Of a DNA stretch of 39,731 nucleotides, positions 31,041 to 39,367 are shown one piece after another. The DNA is from Emergencia sp. 1XD21-10 (GTDB taxonomy: Bacteria > Bacillota > Clostridia > Peptostreptococcales > Anaerovoracaceae), in the NCBI RefSeq assembly GCF_009936045.1, contig NZ_QWEQ01000028.1, positions 1-39,731 on the forward strand, written 5' to 3'. Position numbers and translations under genes: made by a program. Position 1 is the first letter of the stretch. The number at the start of each line of letters is the position of its first letter. Under the pieces are notes generated by a model that saw nothing but the letters and a program-made list of their open reading frames with translations, was not told the origin of the DNA and made no database searches.

Positions 31041-32450
31041 TTATAAGCGCATTGTGACTAGAAGGTCATACATTTCGTTATCGCAGGCAGTTTCCAGATC
31101 GTAGACCACTTGGCTGTCGACAATTGTCATAGAAGCATGCATGGAAGAAAAGTACTGCACACTTTTTTCAAATGGATTTTCTGAAAAGACAGTGAAGTCA
31201 GCACGTTTTCCTTGCTCGATACTGCCGTACTCTTTGCCGCAGCCCAAAAGCTCGGCAGCGCCGACAGTCAGCATGTCGACTGCTTCAGAAACACTTCCTA
31301 CATGGGAATAAACAGACTGATTCAGGCAGTCCGTAGACCAGGTAGTCAGGAATCCTTCCTCTGTAGAATTTACTTCAGAATTAGAAACCGCATTGTCCGC
31401 CGCCAGCACCAGGGTGTTATGCTTGCAGCCCTTTGAGCGCAGGAAAACAAAGGCAGCACGGGCTTTTTCTATAGAAGTCTGATCCAGTGCGTCCAAGTGA
31501 ATATTGTAGCCTTTATCGCAGACTGCCTGACAGATGGTCTTCAGCGCATCCTCTGAGAAAAAGGCGAGATTTTCGTCGTCGCAGACTTCCAGCTTCAGGA
31601 AGTCATAGGTAATCAGGTTGTCCAGCTCAATGCATGCGGTTTTTCCGGCGGTCAGCTTGTGTAAAATCAGTTCCGGTGCAATAGGGCGGTTGATGTAGAG
31701 ACTGGAAAACAGCCGCTGTTTGACAGGTATACTCTCACCGATGAGGGCAACCAGACAGTCCCGATAAAGGTGCTGGAAATAGTCTGGGGTATTGAGCGGA
31801 AAGATTGAAGTAATGCCTCTGTCGCAGAGTGCGCCAGAGGACGCAATCACCGCAGCCTCCACCTCTTCAAAATCGAGAGGACTCAGCACGCTTAGCACAT
31901 AGTCTGCAGAAATGTACTGCATGCCGTCTTCCTCCGCAGATTCGCTGACCATATCCATTGCCAGAGAGTTGAACCAGCAGTGCACACCACTGGTTCCAAG
32001 AAGCAGCACCGGCTTGTCCTGCGTAATCTCGTCCAAAAGTCCCTGCACTTCCTCAGCTTCTTCATAGTCAGCGAGAATGTTTTCGTTGTAGCCGTATGCA
32101 AAGATGATATCGCGATCCGTATTTTCAGCATAAGCGGCGACTTCCTCTAAAACAGTGTCCAGATCCCATACCGGGTCGATTTCCAGATACATGTCCTCAA
32201 AAGCTTTCAGGATATCCGTATTGTGTACCTCCATGAAACCCGGGAACAAGTACTGCTCTTTTAAGTCAATGACCTGGGTGTCGGAAGATACAATTTCGTC
32301 CATCCCCTCAAAATCGCCTACGGCGAGGACTTTGCCGTCTTTGCAGGCAACAGCGCTTGCCCACGGAAACGCGGGGTCCTGGGTATAGACGTGTCCGTTC
32401 ATATAGATAATATCTGCGGTATGTTTTTTCTTAAATAATCCAAATGCCAT
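31041..32450 (-). CDS. Amidohydrolase-3 (YtcJ-like) protein with degenerate active site
   Basis: This 469-residue protein has the overall plan of YtcJ/NfdA-type metal amidohydrolases: DIIYMNGHVYTQDP, VIDLKEQYLFPGFME, LLGTSGVHCWFNSLA and the closing GSIEQGKRADFTVFSENPFE. Metal ligands are not conserved: the HxH of PGFxDxHxH reads EVHNTD, the HAxGDRA region reads LDALDQT, and neither the RxEHxQ nor the GSD motif is seen. It is either a pseudo-enzyme or has a different chemistry. Start: ATG 32450, with GGAGG 6 bases upstream. It is divergent from the DUF2284 gene. Confidence 0.8.
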   Translation of the reverse strand: MAFGLFKKKHTADIIYMNGHVYTQDPAFPWASAVACKDGKVLAVGDFEGMDEIVSSDTQVIDLKEQYLFPGFMEVHNTDILKAFEDMYLEIDPVWDLDTVLEEVAAYAENTDRDIIFAYGYNENILADYEEAEEVQGLLDEITQDKPVLLLGTSGVHCWFNSLAMDMVSESAEEDGMQYISADYVLSVLSPLDFEEVEAAVIASSGALCDRGITSIFPLNTPDYFQHLYRDCLVALIGESIPVKQRLFSSLYINRPIAPELILHKLTAGKTACIELDNLITYDFLKLEVCDDENLAFFSEDALKTICQAVCDKGYNIHLDALDQTSIEKARAAFVFLRSKGCKHNTLVLAADNAVSNSEVNSTEEGFLTTWSTDCLNQSVYSHVGSVSEAVDMLTVGAAELLGCGKEYGSIEQGKRADFTVFSENPFEKSVQYFSSMHASMTIVDSQVVYDLETACDNEMYDLLVTMRL

Positions 32451-32478
32451 GTGCAACCTCCAGAAGAATGGTATATAA

Positions 32479-32513
32479 CCAGTTTACCACAAAATCATTT
32501 TATGGTAAACTGG
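32479..32513. promoter_or_regulatory. Inverted repeat between divergent genes
   Basis: CCAGTTTACCA (32479-32489) and TGGTAAACTGG (32503-32513) are perfect 11-bp arms over 13 bases. The right arm ends 4 bases before the DUF2284 start codon. TGGTATATA (extended -10-like) lies just upstream at 32469. It is either an operator for both genes or an RNA hairpin that hides the weak ribosome-binding site. Confidence 0.55.
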
Positions 32514-32517
32514 AACT

Positions 32518-33069
32518 ATGAAAATTGAAACATTTGAAAAGACAATTGACATGCCGACTTATATCGAAGGCTACGTCAATGTGGAGGAATTTTTAGAATG
32601 CTGTAAAGTCTGCGGAAATTATGACAGAAAATGGTCTTGCCCATCCTATGACTTTGACCCGGTAGAAGACTACTGGAAACAATTTGACACCTTGCATGTC
32701 GTTGGAAAGAAAATGATTCTTGCAGAGGAGGAAAAAGATGACTGGGAGAATCTGATGACTGAGGTGAAGAAGGCGTTAACAGCAGAACTTTTCGCAGCAG
32801 AAGAAAGGCAGCCGGGCAGCAGATCCCTAAGTGCAGGAAGCTGTCATATTTGCGGTGAGGATAACTGCAGCAAACCCCTTGGACAGCCGTGTCGCTTTCC
32901 GGAAAAAATGCGCTATTCAGTGGAATCCCTTGGCGGCAATGTAGGACTGACTGCAAGCAAGCTGCTGGGAATCAATCTGCAGTGGATTGAAGAGGGGAAA
33001 GTGCCAGACTACTTCGTGCTGGTCGGAGGTCTGCTTTGCAAAGGAGAGTATAACGGTAATGAGGCTTAA
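32518..33069 (+). CDS. DUF2284 cysteine-rich metal-binding protein
   Basis: This is a 183-residue protein of the DUF2284 family. Clustered cysteines suggest Fe-S or metal binding: ECCKVCGNYDRKWSCPSYDF near the N-terminus (about 25-44) and CHICGEDNCSKPLGQPCRF (about 107-125), then LGGNVGLTASKLLGINLQW. It has no signal peptide. The ribosome-binding site is weak (TGGAAC) and lies beside the inverted repeat. The MATE gene starts inside its last codons (11-base overlap), so the two are coupled. The molecular function of the family is not established. Confidence 0.85.
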   Translation: MKIETFEKTIDMPTYIEGYVNVEEFLECCKVCGNYDRKWSCPSYDFDPVEDYWKQFDTLHVVGKKMILAEEEKDDWENLMTEVKKALTAELFAAEERQPGSRSLSAGSCHICGEDNCSKPLGQPCRFPEKMRYSVESLGGNVGLTASKLLGINLQWIEEGKVPDYFVLVGGLLCKGEYNGNEA

Positions 33070-34432
33070 ACAGGCTAATGAAGTGGATTTAGGGCAGACG
33101 TCTGTAGGGCGTCTGCTGTTTGTGCTGGCTGTTCCTGCCATTACATCTCAGGTAGTTAATGCACTTTATAACATGGTGGACAGAATGTATATCGGGCATA
33201 TTCCGGGTGAGGGCGCTGCAGCGCTGACAGGTGTGGGGATTTGTTTTCCGATTATCATGATTGTATCGGCTTTTGCCTATTTGATGGGCATGGGCGGTGC
33301 GCCCCGCGCCAGCATTTTTATGGGGAAACAGGATAATATCACAGCGGAGAAAATTTTGGGCAACTGTTTTTCTGCCCTTTTGATGACTGCGGCGGTGCTG
33401 ACCGCAGTGGTGCTGATGTTTAAAGAGCCGCTTTTGCTTCTCTTTGGCGCTAGTGAGAACACCATAGACTATGCGCAGCAGTACATCACCATTTATGCGC
33501 TGGGAACCGTGTTTGTACAGGCGACGTTAGGCCTTAACGCCTTTATCTCGGCGCAGGGCTTTGCGAAGATCAGCATGATGACTGTTGTCATCGGCGCTGT
33601 AACGAATATTGTATTGGATCCGATTTTCATTTTCGGACTGCATATGGGCGTGCGAGGTGCAGCAACTGCAACGGTAATATCCCAGGCTATCAGCGCCCTA
33701 TGGGCATATCGATTTTTGCGGGGGAAAAAGACGGTGCTGCGTCTAAAGAGAGAATATCTGAAGCCAGAAAAATCAATTTTGCTGCCGTGTGTCGCACTTG
33801 GCATTGCACCTTTTGTGATGATGTCTACAGAAAGTCTTCTGACCTTATGTTTCAATACGTCGCTGCTGAAATATGGAGGAGATATAGCCGTTGGCTCTAT
33901 GACGATTCTATCCAGCGTTATGCAGTTTTCTATGCTGCCTATGCAGGGGTTGACGCAGGGCGGCCAGCCGATTATCAGTTACAGCTTTGGCGCAAAAAAT
34001 ATGACCAGACTGAAGCAGGCGGTTAAACTGCAGACGGTCAGCTGCTTTGTATATGCGGCAATAATTTGGCTTTTGGCGGAACTGGTGCCTTCTGTCTTTG
34101 CGGGAATATTCACCGATGATCCGCAGCTGGTAGAATTTACAACATGGGCGCTGCGCATTTATATGGCGACCTCTCTTTTAATGGGGTTGCAGATTTCCTG
34201 CCAGCAGTCGTTTATTGCTTTTGGAAATGCGAAAATTAGTGCATTTTTGGCGATTTTTAGAAAGATTATCGTATTGATTCCGCTGATTTTCCTGCTGCCG
34301 GTATTCTTTATGGACAAGGTTTTTGCCGTATTTTTGGCAGAACCGGTGGCGGATGCAATCGCCGTAGCGGCGACAGTTACATTATTTTTGCGGGAAATGC
34401 GCCGTATGCTGCGAGATGATCCGGAGAATTAA
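33059..34432 (+). CDS. MATE-family efflux transporter
   Basis: This is a 457-residue, twelve-helix exporter. The ATG at 33059 is chosen over a GTG at 32987 because AAGGAG lies about 12 bases before it and the N-terminus then fits the family (LLFVLAVPAITSQVVNALYNMVDRMYIGHI). Other MATE landmarks are GEGAAALTGVG, MGMGGAPRASIFMGK, AFISAQGFAKISM, PMQGLTQGGQPIISYSFGAKN and QQSFIAFGNAK. It probably uses Na+ or H+ to export drugs or metabolites. It overlaps the DUF2284 gene, an association that may be functional. No clear terminator follows. Confidence 0.92.
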   Translation: MRLKQANEVDLGQTSVGRLLFVLAVPAITSQVVNALYNMVDRMYIGHIPGEGAAALTGVGICFPIIMIVSAFAYLMGMGGAPRASIFMGKQDNITAEKILGNCFSALLMTAAVLTAVVLMFKEPLLLLFGASENTIDYAQQYITIYALGTVFVQATLGLNAFISAQGFAKISMMTVVIGAVTNIVLDPIFIFGLHMGVRGAATATVISQAISALWAYRFLRGKKTVLRLKREYLKPEKSILLPCVALGIAPFVMMSTESLLTLCFNTSLLKYGGDIAVGSMTILSSVMQFSMLPMQGLTQGGQPIISYSFGAKNMTRLKQAVKLQTVSCFVYAAIIWLLAELVPSVFAGIFTDDPQLVEFTTWALRIYMATSLLMGLQISCQQSFIAFGNAKISAFLAIFRKIIVLIPLIFLLPVFFMDKVFAVFLAEPVADAIAVAATVTLFLREMRRMLRDDPEN

Positions 34433-34514
34433 GGTTTTTTTAAGAATTTCATTATGTTTTTTATAAAGGGAATTTTGTAAAGTAATGACAGGATATGGAG
34501 GAGGTTAAACTGAC

Positions 34515-35222
34515 ATGGATGCAGAGACCATTTTAATTGTAGATGATAACAGGGAAATTGTTGACTCTCTGGGGAAGCTTTTGAAACTGGAGGGATATTT
34601 CATTCTTACAGCCTATGATGGAATGGAGGCGCTAGAGGTCCTTGAAAAAAATCCGGTGGATCTGATTCTGCTGGATGTCATGATGCCGCGGCTGAACGGA
34701 CTTTCTGCGCTGATGAAAATCAGGGAGAATCATAAGATTCCCTGTATCATTTTGTCAGCGAAGACGGAAGAAAGCGATAAGGTGTCCGGCTTGATTCTGG
34801 GAGCAGATGATTATATCAGCAAGCCGTATAATGCGGCAGAACTCATTGCCCGTGTAAAGGCACAGCTGCGCCGTTACCACATGTGGGGCGGCGGCAGTCC
34901 TAAATCTGACGAGGATAAAGTTGTCAACGGCGGGCTGGTTTTGGACAGACGCCAGAAGAACGTCATCGTGGAGGGCGAGGAGGTTAAGCTGACGGCGACG
35001 GAGTACAAAATCCTCAAACTGCTGATGGAAAACGCCGGAAGAGTTTTTCCTGCCGAACAAATCTATGAAAACGTTTGGGGTGAAGAGGCGACCTTTGCTG
35101 TGGAAAACACCGTCATGGTACACATCAGACATATCCGGGAAAAAATTGAAATTGATACGAAAAATCCAAGATACATAAAGGTGGTGTGGGGAATTGGATA
35201 CAAAATGGAAAAGTTCAATTAA
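34515..35222 (+). CDS. OmpR/PhoB-family response regulator
   Basis: This is a 235-residue regulator: receiver domain (1-120) with D10/D11 acidic pocket, phospho-acceptor D54 in LILLDVMMP and lysine in DDYISKPYN; then a winged-helix DNA-binding domain (about 135-233) ending in NTVMVHIRHIREKIE and YIKVVWGIGYKME. GGAGGAGG precedes the ATG by 8 bases. The kinase gene starts within its last 29 bases. The stimulus and targets are unknown. Confidence 0.95.
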   Translation: MDAETILIVDDNREIVDSLGKLLKLEGYFILTAYDGMEALEVLEKNPVDLILLDVMMPRLNGLSALMKIRENHKIPCIILSAKTEESDKVSGLILGADDYISKPYNAAELIARVKAQLRRYHMWGGGSPKSDEDKVVNGGLVLDRRQKNVIVEGEEVKLTATEYKILKLLMENAGRVFPAEQIYENVWGEEATFAVENTVMVHIRHIREKIEIDTKNPRYIKVVWGIGYKMEKFN

Positions 35223-36468
35223 AAAAGTAAAGGGAGTATTGAAAGAAAATCGTAAGCTTTTTTTTGGAATCGTCCTGGCAATTATCGGTATCTTCACGGC
35301 AGTGCTCATACTGCACTATCTGGGGCGTCTGACAACTAAGGAGGTTTGGACAATCGGAATTGTGGGGTATTTTCCCATGGCAGGTGCGATGGCGCTGTTA
35401 ATTCCTGAGGCGCTTTCGCGCATTTATCGGAGCTGGATTCCGCAAAACGGTGACTTTTATCAGGAATGGAAACAGAAGCAAAGGCAGCAGCAAAAAATTC
35501 TTCTGACCATATTTGTTGTACTCCTTATAGTTGCGCTGCTGTTTTATCGCTTTCAGCAGATGACATCGTATTACTATTATTATTACGCGAATCTGGCGAC
35601 TAGCTACTATCTGATTGGGACGGTCATTTTGCTCTATATGCTGTGTAAGGTTCACGTGGAAAAATTTATGCGAGGGCGCCTTGATATGATGATGGAAAAG
35701 GTAACTGATATCAACAAGGCAAGGCTTTTGGAGGCCATCGAACTGGAGCGTAAGAGTCTGGAAAAAGAGGCGAAGAGCGAGCAGCTGAAGGTAGATCTGA
35801 TCTCCAATGTATCTCACGATTTAAAAACGCCGCTGACTTCTATGGTGGGATATTTGGAGCTTTTGAAAAAAGAAGAACTGGATGATGTGGCGAGGGATTA
35901 CGTGGACGTAATTTCTGACAAAGCGCAAAAGCTGAAGGAAATGATAGAAAGTCTCTTCTCTTTGGCGAAAGCCAGCAGTGGCAATATCCAGATTAACCTA
36001 GAGCCGGTGGAAATCAACATGCTAATTAAGCAGATTTTTGCTGATATGGACAGTCAAATTCAGGAGAGCGGGCTGTACTTTGTTACTTCCATGACTGAGG
36101 AAGACACACACCTGACGACGGACAATTTGCACATGTACCGTATCTGCCAAAATTTGATTGAGAATGCACTGAAATATTCCGCAAAAGGAACGAGAGTTTT
36201 TGTACGAACCTATTTTGCAGACAGGGCTACAGAGAGAAGACTTTGCCTGGAAATTACCAATACTGCGGGCTACTTTATGGACTTCAATGCGGAGGATATT
36301 GTGGAGCGGTTTGCCCGCGGTGATAAAGCTCGTTCCAGCGAGGGGAACGGACTGGGACTTGCTATTGTCAGCACCTATGCAGGTGCGCTTGGAGGGGCTT
36401 TTGACATTAACATCGACTGTGACCAGTTCAAAGCGACTTTGAGCTTTCCTGTTGAAGAGGTACAGTGA
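35194..36468 (+). CDS. HisKA-type membrane sensor histidine kinase
   Basis: This is a kinase of up to 424 residues. The start is uncertain: TTG 35194 overlaps the regulator gene by 29 bases, and TTG 35239 is too close to AAAGGGAG. About four membrane helices (LFFGIVLAIIGIFTAVLI to LIGTVILLYMLCKV) precede a linker. HisKA has H208 in SNVSHDLKTPLTSM. The ATPase domain has the N-box NLIENALKYS, FARGDKARSSEGNGLGLAIV (F/G boxes) and the short C-terminal strand. Closely spaced helices with little external loop suggest sensing within the membrane, as in envelope-stress kinases (inference). Confidence 0.92.
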   Translation: MDTKWKSSIKKVKGVLKENRKLFFGIVLAIIGIFTAVLILHYLGRLTTKEVWTIGIVGYFPMAGAMALLIPEALSRIYRSWIPQNGDFYQEWKQKQRQQQKILLTIFVVLLIVALLFYRFQQMTSYYYYYYANLATSYYLIGTVILLYMLCKVHVEKFMRGRLDMMMEKVTDINKARLLEAIELERKSLEKEAKSEQLKVDLISNVSHDLKTPLTSMVGYLELLKKEELDDVARDYVDVISDKAQKLKEMIESLFSLAKASSGNIQINLEPVEINMLIKQIFADMDSQIQESGLYFVTSMTEEDTHLTTDNLHMYRICQNLIENALKYSAKGTRVFVRTYFADRATERRLCLEITNTAGYFMDFNAEDIVERFARGDKARSSEGNGLGLAIVSTYAGALGGAFDINIDCDQFKATLSFPVEEVQ

Positions 36469-36481
36469 AAAAACGAGATAA

Positions 36482-36530
36482 AAATGCACCATTTTAAGCG
36501 AAAACGAGCTAATGGTGCATTTGAATTTTT
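36482..36530. terminator. Bidirectional terminator between the kinase gene and cysK
   Basis: AAATGCACCATT (36482-36493) and AATGGTGCATTT (36511-36522) form a perfect 12-bp stem. The tail GAATTTTT serves the plus strand, and TTTTATC serves the minus strand. The arms resemble the element at 14669-14702. Confidence 0.82.
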
Positions 36531-36565
36531 TGAATCAATGATGCACATTGCGCACTTTAACATGA

Positions 36566-37498
36566 TTATTTTGCAAAGAGAGGCGTGGACAGATACCTGT
36601 CGCCCGTATCTGGAAGAATGGCGACGATAGTCTTTCCCTCGTTTTCCGGACGTTTTGCAAGGGTTACAGCAGCATGAAGGGCAGCACCGGAGGAAATGCC
36701 AACCAGGATTCCTTCTCTGCTTGCGATAAGGCGACCTGCGTGAAAGGCGTTATCGTCTGATACGGTAATGATTTCATCATAGACTTGGGTGTCCAGTACC
36801 TCCGGAACAAAGCCGGCGCCGATTCCTTGAATTTTATGGGAGCCGGCAGCGCCGGTGGATAAAACTGCTGAAGAAGCAGGTTCAACAGCGACCACATTGA
36901 TGGCGGGATTCTGCTCTTTCAAATATTGACCAGCTCCGGTAATGGTGCCGCCGGTGCCGACTCCTGCTACGAAGATATCAACCTGTCCATCGGTGTCTTC
37001 AAAAATTTCGGGTCCGGTAGTTTCATGATGAATCTTTGGATTAGCAGGATTCACGAACTGACCGGCAATGAAACTATTTGGAATAGTTTCTGCAAGTTCT
37101 TTCGCTTTTGCGATAGCGCCTTTCATGCCTTTTGCGCCTTCTGTCAGCACCAGCTCTGCGCCATAAGCCTGCATGAGCTGCCTGCGTTCAATGGACATAG
37201 TTTCTGGCATTACAATGATAATGCGGTAACCTCTTGCGGCAGCAACAGCTGCAAGCCCGATACCGGTATTGCCAGAGGTAGGTTCAATAATGACTGAATT
37301 TGGATGCAGTTTTCCGGACCGTTCAGCGTCATCAATCATGGCTTTGGCAATGCGGTCCTTGACTGAACCGGCAGGGTTGAAATACTCCAGTTTTACCAGG
37401 ACTTTTGCTTTTAAATTCAGTGCACTTTCAATATTCTTAAGCTCTAAAAGCGGTGTGCCGCCGATGAGTTGGTCGGCGGAAGTGTATATCTTTGACAT
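36566..37498 (-). CDS. cysK: Cysteine synthase (O-acetylserine sulfhydrylase)
   Basis: This 310-residue PLP enzyme makes cysteine from O-acetylserine and sulfide. ATG 37498 is chosen over 37540 because AAAGGGG lies 7 bases before it and the N-terminus then matches CysK ([17 protein letters not shown]). Landmarks are the PLP lysine in [11 protein letters not shown], the substrate loop [23 protein letters not shown] for the phosphate and [15 protein letters not shown]. It is divergent from the Rrf2 regulator gene. The -35 of its promoter is covered by an inverted repeat. Confidence 0.95.
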   Translation of the reverse strand: MSKIYTSADQLIGGTPLLELKNIESALNLKAKVLVKLEYFNPAGSVKDRIAKAMIDDAERSGKLHPNSVIIEPTSGNTGIGLAAVAAARGYRIIIVMPETMSIERRQLMQAYGAELVLTEGAKGMKGAIAKAKELAETIPNSFIAGQFVNPANPKIHHETTGPEIFEDTDGQVDIFVAGVGTGGTITGAGQYLKEQNPAINVVAVEPASSAVLSTGAAGSHKIQGIGAGFVPEVLDTQVYDEIITVSDDNAFHAGRLIASREGILVGISSGAALHAAVTLAKRPENEGKTIVAILPDTGDRYLSTPLFAK

Positions 37499-37531
37499 GT
37501 TAAAGCCCCTTTCTGTTTGTTTTATGGGAAT

Positions 37532-37560
37532 ATCATACAACTATAAACCTATTTTGTCAA
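37532..37560 (-). promoter_or_regulatory. cysK promoter
   Basis: On the minus strand TTGACA (37555-37560), exactly 17 bp, TATGAT (37532-37537). Confidence 0.78.
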
Positions 37561-37565
37561 TAGGT
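37547..37565. promoter_or_regulatory. Operator candidate over the cysK -35 element
   Basis: ACCTATT (37547-37553) and AATAGGT (37559-37565) are inverted around TTGTC. A further ATAGG follows at 37568-37572. The half-sites recur as AACCTA...TAGGTT around the rrf2 promoter, so the adjacent Rrf2 protein is the likely ligand. Confidence 0.55.
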
Positions 37566-37618
37566 AAATAGGAAAAATCGCCGGCGTTTGCTCAAGTTTT
37601 CTTTTACAGCTGTCGATA

Positions 37619-37653
37619 TTGACAAATTATGCTCATCTGCGTGTTTTTGTCAA
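37619..37653. repeat. 35-bp inverted repeat TTGACAAA-N19-TTTGTCAA, copy 1
   Basis: Perfect 8-bp arms lie 19 bp apart in the cysK-rrf2 intergenic region. An identical arrangement occurs at 37702-37736. The arms contain -35-like hexamers but have no matching -10. Confidence 0.6.
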
Positions 37654-37701
37654 TTTAGTGTCTTAAAATGACCGGAAAACCCTCTGTTTTCTTCGTGCTT
37701 G

Positions 37702-37736
37702 TTGACAAAAATACAAAAAATTCAAGGATTTGTCAA
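37702..37736. repeat. 35-bp inverted repeat TTGACAAA-N19-TTTGTCAA, copy 2
   Basis: This copy has the same arms and the same 19-bp interior length as the copy 83 bp upstream, but the interior sequence differs. This suggests a bound dimer rather than a recent duplication. Confidence 0.6.
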
Positions 37737-37804
37737 TGTTTCTCTATGTCACCTATTTGTTAGAAATTTTTTATGGATTTGCCGTAGAAAACAGACTGGC
37801 GCCC

Positions 37805-37834
37805 TTGAAAAAACCTAAAAACTTGTAGTATAAT
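37805..37834 (+). promoter_or_regulatory. Promoter of the Rrf2 gene with flanking half-sites
   Basis: TTGAAA (37805-37810), 18 bp, TATAAT (37829-37834). AACCTA (37812-37817) and TAGGTT (37834-37839) bracket the spacer and -10, which suits autorepression. Confidence 0.65.
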
Positions 37835-37860
37835 AGGTTTAACCCAAAAGGAGGCGCACT

Positions 37861-38274
37861 ATGATTTCTACGAAAGGCAGATATGCACTGCGAGTAATGA
37901 TTGACCTTGCAGAGCAGAATACGGATAAATTTATACCACTGGACGAAATTGCCATGAGGCAGGGAATTTCCAAAAAGTACCTTGAAATTATTTTAAAGGT
38001 GTTGGTCAAGGAAAAACTCCTTGTCGGTGCTCGCGGCAAGGGCGGCGGCTATAAGCTGACCCGCAGACCGCAGGAATACACCGTTGGAGAGATTTTAGAA
38101 CTGGCGGAAGGAACGCTGGCAACTGTAGCGTGTTTGCAGAAAGGAGCGGAAAGCTGCCCGCAAAGGAGCAAATGCAAAACGCTGCCGATGTGGCAGCGCT
38201 TTGACGATATGGTATATGATTTTTTCTTCCATATTACTTTGCAAGATTTAGTCGAAGGTTTTTTTAAGGACTAG
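37861..38274 (+). CDS. Rrf2-family transcriptional regulator (IscR/CymR-like)
   Basis: This is a 137-residue regulator with the Rrf2 winged helix at the N-terminus (MISTKGRYALRVMIDLA, ISKKYLEIILKVL, then the wing GARGKGGGYKLTR). The C-terminal region has three cysteines in ACLQKGAESCPQRSKC, spaced C-x7-C-x5-C. This is close to the C-x5-C-x5-C that binds a 2Fe-2S cluster in IscR, whereas classical CymR lacks them. Divergent position from cysK and shared half-sites suggest that it controls cysteine synthesis and itself in response to Fe-S or cysteine status. AGGAGG lies 8 bases before the ATG. Confidence 0.92.
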   Translation: MISTKGRYALRVMIDLAEQNTDKFIPLDEIAMRQGISKKYLEIILKVLVKEKLLVGARGKGGGYKLTRRPQEYTVGEILELAEGTLATVACLQKGAESCPQRSKCKTLPMWQRFDDMVYDFFFHITLQDLVEGFFKD

Positions 38275-38278
38275 CTGT

Positions 38279-39307
38279 TTAGCTGGTCTTTTTCTTCTTC
38301 ATAGCGAAGAATACTAAAATGATGATGGCGATTGCGGCAACAGCGATACCTCCGATGAGAAGCGGGCTGATGGGCTTTTTTAAATCATCGGCAGTTAGTC
38401 CTTCGGTCTGTTCGTAAAGAGCAATTGTGTCAATGAAGTCACCCTGCAGGATTCGTCCATCGCCGTTATCCAGTTCATCTCCACCCATGACAACGGTATA
38501 CCACACCAGACCGTCTTTTTCCATACAGCTGGACAGACACCAGCCGGCAGCAGGGGTATAGCCAGTTTTGATACCTGTTACGTACTGAGAATAAGGGCTT
38601 TCGTAACGGTCGTCGGGATACTTTACGTAGTTGGTAGTGTAGTAGTCAAAGCCTTTTTCTCTCACGTTGGAAGCAGGAACTGCACCGTCTTCCATAGCGA
38701 CGATTTCGCGGAATTTATCAAACTGCATTGCGTATTCGCAGATTTTTACCATGTCGCGCGGCGTGGTGTAATGATCGCTGGAAGATAGCCCGACAGGATC
38801 TTTGAAATTGGTATTTTTGCAGCCGATTTCTTTTGCTTTTGCGTTCATCATGTCGACGAATTCGGAGAAAGTATCGCACAGTTCGAAGGCGAAGGCGGTA
38901 GCGGCTTCGTTTCCTGATGGAATCAGCAGGTATTTCATGCACTCCTCGTAAGAGATGACTTCGCCGGCGAGGAGGTGCCTCTGCGGTTCCATGTAACTGC
39001 AGTAGTAGTGTCTGACGGCGTTTTTGTTTACTGTAAGCTCGCCTTCGAGATTAGGGTTTTGTTCCAGAACCAAAATGGCGGTCATAACTTTAGTCATGCT
39101 GGCGGGTGGGAGCTGCATATCTGCATTTTTCTCACAGACAACAGTTCCTGTCGTTGCTTCGTACAAAATGCCCGCTTTGGAATTTTTGATGACGTCTTCG
39201 CCGGTAATTTCGCTAGCAAAGGTGTGTTGGCTGCCTGAGAGGAGCGCAAAAGCAGTGAAGAGTGCAATCAAAAGGACTGCGTAAAGTTTTTTTTCTACGT
39301 TGGTCAT
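38279..39307 (-). CDS. D-alanyl-D-alanine carboxypeptidase (DacA/PBP5 family)
   Basis: This 342-residue exported serine peptidase trims the stem pentapeptide of peptidoglycan. It has a signal peptide (about 1-31, ending HTFAS), then the active-site S70-x-x-K73 in PPASMTKVMTA, the S131-G-N133 motif in IPSGNEAATAF and K247-T-G in GIKTGYTPAAG. A C-terminal membrane helix (LLIGGIAVAAIAIIILVFFAM) and a KKKK tail anchor it, replacing the amphipathic anchor of PBP5. The ribosome-binding site is AAAGGGAA. It is convergent with the Rrf2 gene, with only 4 bases between the stop codons. Confidence 0.94.
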   Translation of the reverse strand: MTNVEKKLYAVLLIALFTAFALLSGSQHTFASEITGEDVIKNSKAGILYEATTGTVVCEKNADMQLPPASMTKVMTAILVLEQNPNLEGELTVNKNAVRHYYCSYMEPQRHLLAGEVISYEECMKYLLIPSGNEAATAFAFELCDTFSEFVDMMNAKAKEIGCKNTNFKDPVGLSSSDHYTTPRDMVKICEYAMQFDKFREIVAMEDGAVPASNVREKGFDYYTTNYVKYPDDRYESPYSQYVTGIKTGYTPAAGWCLSSCMEKDGLVWYTVVMGGDELDNGDGRILQGDFIDTIALYEQTEGLTADDLKKPISPLLIGGIAVAAIAIIILVFFAMKKKKTS

Positions 39308-39367
39308 AGTTGAGTTCCCTTTCGTAAATTTAATGGTTTCTATTTAAATATTTATACGTGGACAAAG

